In this document: positions 1 through 5,688 of the stretch, piece by piece
Position numbering within the stretch: position 1 is the first letter of the stretch
Layout: the number at the start of each line of letters is the position of its first letter
Source of the DNA: Clostridiales bacterium UBA929
Lineage (GTDB): Bacteria; Bacillota; Clostridia; Oscillospirales; UBA929
Assembly (NCBI GenBank): GCA_002293625.1
Contig: DBDP01000082.1
Span: 18,701-25,347 of the forward strand
Length of the DNA: 6,647 nt
Direction of reading: 5' to 3'
Notes under the pieces: generated by a model
What the model was told of the DNA's origin: nothing
The model's database searches: none
What the model saw: the letters and a program-made list of their open reading frames with translations, nothing else
Position numbers and translations under genes: made by a program

Positions 1-251
1 CCGGGGCAGTCAACGTGCGCGTAATGGCGCGCATCGGTCTGGTACTCAACGTGCGCGGTATTGATGGTAATGCCGCGTTCTTTTTCTTCGGGGGCTTTGT
101 CGATGGCGTCATAAGCCTTGAACTCGGCCTGACCCTTGAAGCCCAATACTTTTGTGATGGCTGCGGTCAGCGTGGTTTTACCGTGATCCACGTGACCGAT
201 GGTGCCGATGTTTACATGCGGTTTGCTGCGTTCAAATTTTTGCTTTCCCAT
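1..251 (-). CDS. tuf: Elongation factor Tu, N-terminal part (partial at left edge)
   Basis: EF-Tu is the GTPase that brings aminoacyl-tRNA to the ribosomal A site. Only the first 83 codons are in the window; the gene continues beyond position 1. The frame begins MGKQKFERSK and shows the P-loop GHVDHGKT at residues 19-26, the switch I motif RGITI at 59-63, and the start of the G3 motif (DCP at 81-83, with the Gly codon cut by the edge). These match the family almost residue for residue. The ATG at 249-251 has a strong Shine-Dalgarno (AGGGAGGA, 261-268) about 9 nt upstream. It follows fusA on the same strand, the classical str-operon order, but with a 199-nt gap and its own promoter. Whether the remainder is intact cannot be seen. 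Confidence 0.97.
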   Translation of the reverse strand, partial: MGKQKFERSKPHVNIGTIGHVDHGKTTLTAAITKVLGFKGQAEFKAYDAIDKAPEEKERGITINTAHVEYQTDARHYAHVDCP

Positions 252-294
252 TGCGATATATCCTCCCTTTGTTCCCTTTTCATTCGTATAGCCT

Positions 295-323
295 ATTGTA
301 ACTGATTAGCCTAGAAAATGCAA
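295..323 (-). promoter_or_regulatory. Sigma-A-type promoter for tuf
   Basis: Read on the minus strand, the -35 is TTGCAT (318-323) and the -10 is TACAAT (295-300), separated by exactly 17 nt. Transcription would begin near 288, giving a leader of about 37 nt with the tuf Shine-Dalgarno near its end. An extra internal promoter before tuf would let EF-Tu be made in excess over EF-G, as is usual for this protein. The assignment rests on consensus matching and position only. Confidence 0.65.
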
Positions 324-352
324 GTCTTTTTTGCAAATTATCTATGTCACTC

Positions 353-443
353 TAAAAATCCCCCGCTACGGCTCGCGAAACCGCGCCAAAGGCACCTGTT
401 CACGAACACTACGCTCGTTCGCTTTGCTCACATGGGATTTATA
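353..443. repeat. Intergenic element bounded by inverted repeats (fusA-tuf gap)
   Basis: The fusA-tuf gap contains a 91-bp segment whose ends are 10-bp inverted repeats with one mismatch (353-362 TAAAAATCCC and 434-443 GGGATTTATA). Inside are a small hairpin (CGAAC 403-407 with GTTCG 417-421) and a GC-rich, partly self-complementary run (371-388). No coding frame with a ribosome binding site is apparent. The left end shares AAATCCCCCGC with the hairpin at 4300-4326. It could be a dispersed intergenic repeat, a remnant of a small non-autonomous element, or a structured 3' end of the fusA message. No target-site duplication is evident. The rest of the gap holds the tuf promoter. Confidence 0.4.
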
Positions 444-450
444 GGGCTTC

Positions 451-2517
451 TTATTTGCTCAGCTGCTCTTGAAGCGATTTCGGAAGCTCAACATAGCTGT
501 GCGGCTCCATTGAATAAACGCCGCGCCCCTGCGTAAACGTGCGCAGATCGGTGGCGTATCCGAACATCTCGGACAGCGGAATATGCGCGATGACCTGCTG
601 CGCGCCGGACAAAATCTCGGTGCCTTGAATCATGCCGCGGCGGCGGTTGATGTCGCCCATCACGTCGCCGAGGTATTCCTCCGGCACGGTGACGGAAACC
701 AGCATGATCGGCTCCAGCATCACGGGGTCGGCCTTGCGGCAACCCTCCTTGAACGCCATAGAACCGGCGATCTTAAACGCCATTTCGGACGAATCCACCT
801 CGTGGAACGAACCGTCATACAGGGTAACCTTGACATCGACTACGGGATAACCCGCCAGAACGCCGGCGTTCATCGCGCCTTGAATACCTTGATCCACAGC
901 GGGGATATATTCCTTCGGAATCGCACCGCCGATGATTTTGTTGATGAACTCATAGCCCTTGCCGGATTCGTTCGGCTCTATCCGCAGTTTGACGTGACCG
1001 TACTGACCGCGGCCGCCCGACTGACGGGCGTATTTGTGGTCGATCTCGGCGGACTTGCGGATGGTTTCCTTAAAGGCAACCGAGGGCTTGCCGACATTGG
1101 CCTCAACCTTGAACTCACGCAGAAGGCGGTCTACGATGATTTCCAAATGCAGCTCGCCCATTCCGGCGATGATGGTCTGCCCCGTTTCCTGATCGGTATA
1201 GGCGCGGAAGGTGGGGTCTTCCTCCGAGAGCTTTTGCAGCGCGATGCCCATCTTTTCCTGACCGGCTTTGGTACGCGGCTCAATCGCGACGCGGATAACC
1301 GGCTCGGGGAATTCCATCGACTCCAATATAACGGGCTTTTTTTCATCGCAAAGAGTGTCTCCGGTCGTGGTGTTTTTTAAGCCGACGGCGGCGGCAATAT
1401 CGCCCGCGTAAACGGCGTCGATATCTTCCCGGTCGTTCGCGTGCATCATCAGGATTCTGCCGAAGCGTTCGTTTCGTCCGCGGTTGGCGTTGAATACAGT
1501 CGAACCGGTGGTAATCGAGCCGGAGTATACGCGGAAGAATGTCAGCTTGCCGACATAAGGGTCGGTCATGACCTTAAACGCCAGCGCGGAGAACGGCGCG
1601 TTGTCGTCGGAATGACGCTCCGCCTCGCTTCCGTCGTCCGGGTCGGTTCCCATCACGGGTGGAATGTCGAGCGGCGACGGCATATACGCGACAATGGCGT
1701 CGAGCAGGTTCTGTACGCCTTTGTTGCGGTAAGATGTTCCGCAGAGAACGGGAACGAGCTGATTTGCGATAACCGCCCTGCGGATAACGGGGTGAATCAT
1801 TTCCGGCGTGACGCTCTTCGGGTCCTCCAAAAATGTTTCCATCAGTTCGTCGTCGAACATGGTTATCGCGTCAACCAGCGCTTCGCGGTATTCCTCCGCC
1901 TCGCCCGTCAGTTCTGCCGGAATGTCCTCTTCGCGGATGTCTTTGCCCAGTTCGTCATACGCCACATAAGCGCGCATGGCAATCAGGTCAATCACGCCCT
2001 TGAACGACGCCTCCGCCCCGATCGGGATTTGGATCGGCACGGCGTTACATTTCAACCGTTCCCGCATCATCGAGATAACGTTATGGAAATTCGCGCCCAT
2101 GATGTCCATCTTGTTCACATACGCCATGCGCGGAACGCCGTAGCGATCCGCTTGACGCCAAACGGTTTCGGACTGCGGCTCCACGCCGCCTTTGGCGCAG
2201 AAAACCGTCACCGCGCCGTCAAGGACACGTAGCGAACGCTCCACCTCCATCGTAAAATCGACGTGACCGGGTGTGTCGATGATGTTGATGCGGTGGTCTT
2301 TCCACTTCGCCGTGGTGGCGGCCGACGTGATGGTGATGCCGCGCTCCTGCTCCTGCGCCATCCAGTCCATGGTGGCGTTGCCCTCATGAACCTCGCCCAG
2401 CTTGTGGCTGCGGCCGGTATAGAAGAGGATGCGTTCTGTCGTTGTTGTTTTACCCGCGTCGATATGCGCCATGATGCCGATGTTGCGGGTCAGTTCCAGG
2501 GGTACTTGCCGTGCCAT
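451..2517 (-). CDS. fusA: Elongation factor G
   Basis: EF-G is the GTPase that drives mRNA-tRNA translocation and, with RRF, ribosome recycling. The 688-aa protein is full length (close to 690 aa in Firmicutes). Visible motifs are G1 AHIDAGKT (17-24), switch I RGITI (59-63), G3 DTPGH (81-85) and G4 NKMD (135-138). Domains II-V follow, including the domain IV segment GGRGQYGHV, and the C-terminus is typical. It looks like canonical EF-G1 rather than a tetracycline-protection or EF-G2 paralogue. The ATG at 2515-2517 is fixed by the conserved N-terminus and by AAAGGAG (2527-2533) 9 nt upstream. rpsG lies 232 nt upstream, an unusually long and structured gap, with a perfect 10-bp hairpin directly 5' of the Shine-Dalgarno. 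tuf follows downstream. Confidence 0.98.
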   Translation of the reverse strand: MARQVPLELTRNIGIMAHIDAGKTTTTERILFYTGRSHKLGEVHEGNATMDWMAQEQERGITITSAATTAKWKDHRINIIDTPGHVDFTMEVERSLRVLDGAVTVFCAKGGVEPQSETVWRQADRYGVPRMAYVNKMDIMGANFHNVISMMRERLKCNAVPIQIPIGAEASFKGVIDLIAMRAYVAYDELGKDIREEDIPAELTGEAEEYREALVDAITMFDDELMETFLEDPKSVTPEMIHPVIRRAVIANQLVPVLCGTSYRNKGVQNLLDAIVAYMPSPLDIPPVMGTDPDDGSEAERHSDDNAPFSALAFKVMTDPYVGKLTFFRVYSGSITTGSTVFNANRGRNERFGRILMMHANDREDIDAVYAGDIAAAVGLKNTTTGDTLCDEKKPVILESMEFPEPVIRVAIEPRTKAGQEKMGIALQKLSEEDPTFRAYTDQETGQTIIAGMGELHLEIIVDRLLREFKVEANVGKPSVAFKETIRKSAEIDHKYARQSGGRGQYGHVKLRIEPNESGKGYEFINKIIGGAIPKEYIPAVDQGIQGAMNAGVLAGYPVVDVKVTLYDGSFHEVDSSEMAFKIAGSMAFKEGCRKADPVMLEPIMLVSVTVPEEYLGDVMGDINRRRGMIQGTEILSGAQQVIAHIPLSEMFGYATDLRTFTQGRGVYSMEPHSYVELPKSLQEQLSK

Positions 2518-2538
2518 GATTCTATTCTCCTTTTAGGT

Positions 2539-2562
2539 ATCCCCCGCCCGTAGGCGGGGGAT
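2539..2562 (-). other. Perfect 10-bp hairpin directly upstream of the fusA ribosome binding site
   Basis: ATCCCCCGCC (2539-2548) and GGCGGGGGAT (2553-2562) are perfectly complementary around a 4-nt loop. On the fusA message the stem ends 5-6 nt before the Shine-Dalgarno (2527-2533). No U-run follows, so it is not a standard intrinsic terminator. It could stabilise a processed 5' end, insulate the fusA initiation region, or simply belong to the ATCCCCCGC repeat family seen elsewhere in the window. Confidence 0.6.
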
Positions 2563-2662
2563 TGAATGTCCCAACTGTTGTTTTCTCGTAATGGAATGTG
2601 GTAGTTGCTTCGGCGATATCACGCCCCATGCGCGCCTCGCGGTCGGTCGGATAAGCCATCTC

Positions 2663-2710
2663 CGTTTATGCCAAACAGTGAACCTGACGGCTCTCTTGGT
2701 TTGGCAAACG
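2663..2710 (-). other. Inverted repeat in the rpsG-fusA gap
   Basis: TGCCAAAC (2669-2676) pairs perfectly with GTTTGGCA (2699-2706). CGTT (2663-2666) with AACG (2707-2710) extends the stem to 12 bp, with a 2-nt bulge and a 22-nt loop. It lies in the middle of the 232-nt rpsG-fusA gap and has no U-run. A second, shorter hairpin (CTGCTC 2730-2735 with GAGCAG 2743-2748, 7-nt loop) starts just after the rpsG stop. These could be RNA processing or stabilising structures; no function can be assigned. Confidence 0.45.
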
Positions 2711-2749
2711 CTTCTCTGTCTTATCCTCCCTGCTCGGCGATGGAGCAGC

Positions 2750-3220
2750 TTACCATCTGAAGTGCGCGAAGGCTTTGTTGGCATCTGCCATCTTGTGCAT
2801 ATCCTCGCGTTTTTTCACCGAGGAGCCGGTGCTGTTGCTGGCGTCAAGGATCTCGCCTGCCAGGCGTTCCGCCATCGTCTTTTCGCCGCGGTTGCGGGAA
2901 TACCCCACCATCCAGCGTAAAGCGAGCGTTTGGCGGCGCTCCTCGCGTACTTCAATGGGTACCTGATAGGTCGAGCCGCCGACACGGCGCGCTTTGACCT
3001 CCAGCGACGGCATTACATTGGCGACCGCCGCCGTGAAAACGTCGAGCGGTTCCTTACCCGATTTCTCGCGGATGATGTCGAAGGCGCTGTAAACCACCTT
3101 CTGCGCGACCCCCTTCTTGCCATCGTACATCACGCCGTTGATCAGCTTGGTGACGACGCGCGAATTGAAGATGGGATCGGGCAATACGTCCCTCTTGGGA
3201 ATAAATCCTCTTCTTGGCAC
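2750..3220 (-). CDS. rpsG: 30S ribosomal protein S7
   Basis: S7 is a primary assembly protein of the 30S head and lines the E site. The 156-aa length is exactly usual. The start MPRRGFIPKRDVLPDP, the central stretch with EVKARRVGGSTYQVPIEV and the end KAFAHFRW are family hallmarks. The start codon is GTG (3218-3220), with GAGG (3229-3232) 8 nt upstream. An ATG at 3237-3239 is out of frame and is not the start. It lies 131 nt downstream of rpsL, across a hairpin-rich spacer. In E. coli S7 represses its own operon by binding the rpsL-rpsG intercistronic RNA; whether a similar mechanism acts here is unknown. Confidence 0.98.
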   Translation of the reverse strand: MPRRGFIPKRDVLPDPIFNSRVVTKLINGVMYDGKKGVAQKVVYSAFDIIREKSGKEPLDVFTAAVANVMPSLEVKARRVGGSTYQVPIEVREERRQTLALRWMVGYSRNRGEKTMAERLAGEILDASNSTGSSVKKREDMHKMADANKAFAHFRW

Positions 3221-3241
3221 GTTTCTTCCCTCGTTTCATAA

Positions 3242-3258
3242 GTCGGGCTTCACCCGAC
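3242..3258 (-). other. Hairpin just upstream of the rpsG ribosome binding site
   Basis: GTCGGG (3242-3247) and CCCGAC (3253-3258) form a perfect 6-bp stem with a 5-nt loop. On the message it lies about 10 nt 5' of the rpsG Shine-Dalgarno. Beside it, AAGTCAA (3268-3274) and TTGACTT (3291-3297) form a weaker 7-bp stem around a 16-nt loop. Position suggests influence on rpsG initiation; this is inference only. Confidence 0.4.
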
Positions 3259-3307
3259 ATACTCTGAAAGTCAAAGGTACTTCAAAAGACTTGACTTCCG
3301 ATTTCGT

Positions 3308-3342
3308 GCCGGGAGGAATCTATCGTCACTCCCGGCCGGGAG
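3308..3342 (-). other. Alternative pairing element downstream of rpsL
   Basis: The 14-nt palindrome CTCCCGGCCGGGAG (3329-3342) lies 9 nt beyond the rpsL stop. One half (CTCCCGGC, 3329-3336) can instead pair over 8 bp with GCCGGGAG at 3308-3315, leaving a 13-nt loop. The two foldings exclude each other because they use the same middle segment. Neither is followed by a U-run in the operon direction, so neither looks like a classical terminator. It may be a regulatory or protein-binding structure in the S12-S7 spacer. Confidence 0.45.
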
Positions 3343-3351
3343 CTGCTGTTT

Positions 3352-3777
3352 TTACTTACCGGCGGCTGCCTTCGGGCGCTTCGCTCCGTACTTGGAGCGG
3401 CCTTGGCGGCGGTTGCCGACGCCCTGCGTATCCATCGTTCCGCGGATGATGTGGTAGCGGACGCCGCCGACGTCTTTGACGCGGCCGCCGCGAATCATCA
3501 CCACGCTGTGCTCTTGCAGGTTGTGACCGACACCGGGAATGTACGCGCTGACTTCGTAACCGTTGGACAGTCTCACACGCGCTACCTTGCGGAGCGCCGA
3601 GTTCGGTTTACGGGGCGTCTCGGTGCGCACGTTGGTGCATACGCCGCGCTTTTGGGGGCTCGGGTCGTCGGTCAGTTTCTTGTGCAGGGTGTTCAGACCT
3701 TTTTGCAGCGCAGGAGCTTTGGATTTGTAGCCGCTTTTCTTGCGTCCTTTGCGGACCAGTTGGCTGACGGTTGGCAA
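3352..3777 (-). CDS. rpsL: 30S ribosomal protein S12
   Basis: S12 sits at the 30S decoding centre and controls translational accuracy. The 141-aa protein has the Firmicute-type insertion after the N-terminus and the conserved segments PQKRGVCT (41-48), RKPNSALRK (56-64), GHNLQEHSV (84-92) and GRSKYG (126-131). The start is TTG (3775-3777), 7 nt from a strong AAAGGAGG (3785-3792); the frame MPTVSQLVRKGR fits this start. Two positions are unusual. Residue 56, normally Lys in TPKKPNS, is Arg (codon CGT, 3610-3612). Residue 104, normally Pro in VKDLPGVRYH, is Gly (codon GGC, 3466-3468). Substitutions at both sites are known to give streptomycin resistance. Asp102, the site methylthiolated by RimO in bacteria that have it, is kept. 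The gene starts 27 nt after a tRNA, which is an unusual neighbour. Confidence 0.98.
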   Translation of the reverse strand: MPTVSQLVRKGRKKSGYKSKAPALQKGLNTLHKKLTDDPSPQKRGVCTNVRTETPRKPNSALRKVARVRLSNGYEVSAYIPGVGHNLQEHSVVMIRGGRVKDVGGVRYHIIRGTMDTQGVGNRRQGRSKYGAKRPKAAAGK

Positions 3778-3804
3778 TACGGTTCCTCCTTTCTTAGTAT
3801 AATG

Positions 3805-3893
3805 TGGCGGAGGGAGTGGGAGTCGAACCCACGGCTCCTTGCGGAGACACCGGTTTTCAAGACCGGCTCCTTAGACCACTCGGACATCCCTCC
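3805..3893 (-). tRNA. tRNA-Ser(UGA)
   Basis: This 89-nt gene with encoded CCA folds as a class II tRNA. The acceptor stem pairs GGAGGGA (3887-3893) with TCCCTCC, followed by discriminator G and CCA (3805-3807). The anticodon stem is CCGGT/ACCGG with loop CTTGAAA, giving anticodon TGA for UCA/UCG codons. There is a long variable arm with CTCC/GGAG pairing, as expected for serine, and a T arm of GTGGG, TTCGACT, CCCAC. It begins 8 nt after the secG stop and ends 27 nt before rpsL, all on one strand. It is therefore probably excised from a secG-rpsL transcript. No separate promoter is visible. Confidence 0.97.
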
Positions 3894-3901
3894 GAGCGGG
3901 A

Positions 3902-4147
3902 TTAAGCTGCGGGGATGAGATTCAACGCGATGGTCAGAATGATGAACAGCGCGGCGACCCACTTCGTCATACGGGCGAGACGCGCGTCCCATGTCTTCGC
4001 TTTGTTCTTCGTGAGGAAAGCGTCGGCAGCGCCGGCGATTGCGCCGGAAAGCCCCGAACGTTTTCCGGACTGGAACAGCACGACGACGATCAGAAATACC
4101 GAGGTAATGACTTGTATGATGGTTAAAATCAGGGACACTACTTCCAC
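3902..4147 (-). CDS. secG: Preprotein translocase subunit SecG
   Basis: SecG is the small accessory subunit of the SecYEG channel and assists SecA-driven protein export across the cytoplasmic membrane. The 81-aa product has two predicted membrane segments (about residues 2-24 and 61-80). Between them lies the family's loop, here QSGKRSGLSGAIAG (26-39). The start is GTG (4145-4147), with AAGGAG (4158-4163) 10 nt upstream. It is the first gene after a strong promoter (4221-4249) and is followed after 8 nt by tRNA-Ser. In many Firmicutes secG lies next to rnr and smpB, so its place at the head of the str genes is unusual. Confidence 0.93.
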   Translation of the reverse strand: MEVVSLILTIIQVITSVFLIVVVLFQSGKRSGLSGAIAGAADAFLTKNKAKTWDARLARMTKWVAALFIILTIALNLIPAA

Positions 4148-4220
4148 GGGTGCTCAACTCCTTGCGTTTGTGGGCGATTTTCCGGCGTAGCACGTTGGCC
4201 GCGCACAGAAACGCCTGCGT

Positions 4221-4249
4221 AGTATAACAGAAAACATAAGCGTTGTCAA
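4221..4249 (-). promoter_or_regulatory. Strong sigma-A-type promoter upstream of secG
   Basis: On the minus strand, a consensus -35 TTGACA (4244-4249) and a -10 TATACT (4221-4226) are separated by exactly 17 nt, and TGT precedes the -10 (extended -10). Transcription would start near 4214, about 67 nt before the secG GTG. Since no clear terminator follows before fusA, it probably drives secG, tRNA-Ser, rpsL, rpsG and fusA. Confidence 0.8.
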
Positions 4250-4299
4250 TATAAAAACGAAAAGTGCTAAAAATTATCTGGAACCATCCACGGGACAGC

Positions 4300-4326
4300 A
4301 AATCCCCCGCCGGCGGCGGGGGATTT
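4300..4326 (-). terminator. Possible terminator hairpin after the SGNH hydrolase gene
   Basis: AAATCCCCCGCC (4300-4311) and GGCGGGGGATTT (4315-4326) form a perfect 12-bp stem with a 3-nt loop, 48 nt past the SGNH hydrolase stop and 51 nt before the secG promoter. The stem is very stable, but the T-run is only the TTT at its end, so termination may be incomplete. It shares AAATCCCCCGC with 356-366 and resembles the hairpin at 2539-2562. A weaker 6-bp stem (TTCGCT 4347-4352 with AGCGAA 4356-4361) lies between it and the gene. Confidence 0.5.
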
Positions 4327-4374
4327 GGGGTACACGCTTGGCTTCGTTCGCTTTCAGCGAAGATCAAGGGTTTT

Positions 4375-5688
4375 TCAGCTCACCGCAAGCGAGGAGATGT
4401 ACACCCTCGTGGCGGCACCGTCCGCCGCCATGATTGGCTTGATCTCCACCGTATGCACCGCCGCTTCCTCATAGGAGGCTACTTCGGTGACTTCCACATA
4501 GTTGCCCCAGCCGCCCGGGAAGGTGCAGTCGACTACGGCGACCTGCTCGCCGTCGATGATTACTTCAAATGACCCGCCGTCTTTAATGTGTCTGCCGTAG
4601 AAGATGGCGATGTTTTTCGCTTCCACCTCAAAGGTTAGTGGGGCGATCTCGCCCTCGACGCTTGCGCGCCAAGTGCCTTGGAAGTTGCCGAAATTGGTGG
4701 TGTTCTCGGTAAAGCCGCCGAGATTCGTCATACTCTCATTACCAGAACGGATCAAGCGCGCGTTTTGGTATTTATCGGTGGTGTGCGGCGTTGAGAAGTC
4801 GCTCTCCTCGCCGCTGATGTTCGCGAGATCGGCGTTGACGCCGTCGAGATAGGAGACGATCAGCTCGGAGAGTACCTTATGTCCGTTGACATTGGGATGG
4901 ATATCGTCGTCGGAGATGTCGTCCCACACAATATAGCCCTGGTCAATGACATACAAGATCGCGTCTTTATACGAGATGAATGGCAGGTCATAAGCCGCCG
5001 CGATTTCCGCGTGCTGCGGCTGGAAGCTGGTGCCGTTCTCCTGCGTCATCGCTACGCACACCAACGCGGGCGCGGACGGAGCGTTCCACAGCTTGCGCAG
5101 CAGGCTGTCGTAGGAGTTAATGTTGCGTTCGGGATGTTCGTTCGTGTCGTTGACCGAGAACTCGACGAAAACCACGTCCGGCTCCTGCGCCAGCACGTCG
5201 CCGTCCGCCCTGTGCACGCCTATATACGAACCCGTCGCGCCGATGCCCGCGTTGACATACTTTATTGCAGCGTTGGGGTAAGTGGTTTCAAACCAATCGG
5301 TTACAAGCGCCGTGTAAGAGTTATCCGCGGCGGCACCGGTTCCCTGCGTGATTGAGCCTCCGATAAACGCTACGGTGAAGTCGCCGCCGGTCTCCGCTTT
5401 TTTCAGTTTCTCGGCAAGGCGTACTTTGTTGCCTTCGGCGAGGCGCGACTGCGCGATCATTTCAGCAGTCGGTCCGTTGTCTATAGAATACGGCTCCGGC
5501 GACGGGGAGGGTTCCTCCGGCGTGGGTGACGGCTCTTCCGGAGATGGGGAGGGTTCTTCCGGTGAAGGCGACGGTGACGGAACGTCCGCAGACGGCGACG
5601 GTGACGGGTCTGTACCGCCGCCGGAGCAGGCACTAAGCAGGAACACACAGCATAAAAGCGCCGCGAGACGAATCATTTTCTTAAACAT
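4375..5688 (-). CDS. SGNH/GDSL-family hydrolase lipoprotein
   Basis: This is a 437-aa exported lipoprotein. Residues 1-20 form a signal peptide ending in the lipobox LSAC, with the lipidated Cys at 21. Residues 28-66 are a Pro/Ser/Glu linker with four 7-residue repeats. An SGNH esterase/lipase domain spans about 100-285: block I GGSITQG with nucleophile Ser112, block II NAGIG (Gly148), block III VND with oxyanion Asn180, and block V DDIHPN with Asp261 and His264. The complete catalytic set predicts an active ester hydrolase. A C-terminal part (about 300-437) looks beta-rich and may bind carbohydrate; this is inference. The substrate is unknown; deacylation of cell-wall or dietary glycans would fit a surface-tethered enzyme. 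The ATG at 5688 overlaps the nitroreductase end by 8 nt and has a weak GGGGGA site (5698-5703), suggesting translational coupling. Confidence 0.88.
   Translation of the reverse strand: MFKKMIRLAALLCCVFLLSACSGGGTDPSPSPSADVPSPSPSPEEPSPSPEEPSPTPEEPSPSPEPYSIDNGPTAEMIAQSRLAEGNKVRLAEKLKKAETGGDFTVAFIGGSITQGTGAAADNSYTALVTDWFETTYPNAAIKYVNAGIGATGSYIGVHRADGDVLAQEPDVVFVEFSVNDTNEHPERNINSYDSLLRKLWNAPSAPALVCVAMTQENGTSFQPQHAEIAAAYDLPFISYKDAILYVIDQGYIVWDDISDDDIHPNVNGHKVLSELIVSYLDGVNADLANISGEESDFSTPHTTDKYQNARLIRSGNESMTNLGGFTENTTNFGNFQGTWRASVEGEIAPLTFEVEAKNIAIFYGRHIKDGGSFEVIIDGEQVAVVDCTFPGGWGNYVEVTEVASYEEAAVHTVEIKPIMAADGAATRVYISSLAVS
5491..5574 (-). repeat. Four 21-bp repeats encoding the PSPxPEE linker
   Basis: The 84 bp encode residues 39-66 of the lipoprotein as four heptads: PSPSPEE twice, PSPTPEE, then PSPSPEP. 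The copies differ mainly at synonymous third positions, so the array is not very recent and the protein pattern seems maintained. Such linkers hold an enzyme domain away from the membrane and through the cell wall. Copy number may vary between strains. Confidence 0.75.

Noticed and set aside
583..1380. Long plus-strand open frame opposite fusA (265 codons)
   Set aside because: It is antisense to a certain EF-G gene, has no recognisable domain, and arises from the GC-rich codon pattern of fusA. The similar frame at 1441-2232 is rejected for the same reason.
3329..3355. Palindrome followed by TTTTT on the plus strand, as an intrinsic terminator
   Set aside because: The T-run lies 3' only in the antisense direction, where no gene is present; in the operon direction no U-run follows.
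3796..3824. TATACT at 3796-3801 as a separate rpsL promoter inside the tRNA-rpsL spacer
   Set aside because: The hexamer at the right distance (GACTCC) is a poor -35, lies in the tRNA T arm, and there is no extended -10.
3693..4367. Minus-strand open frame of 224 codons spanning secG, the tRNA and the start of rpsL
   Set aside because: It runs through the tRNA gene and out of frame through secG and rpsL, and its product is compositionally random.
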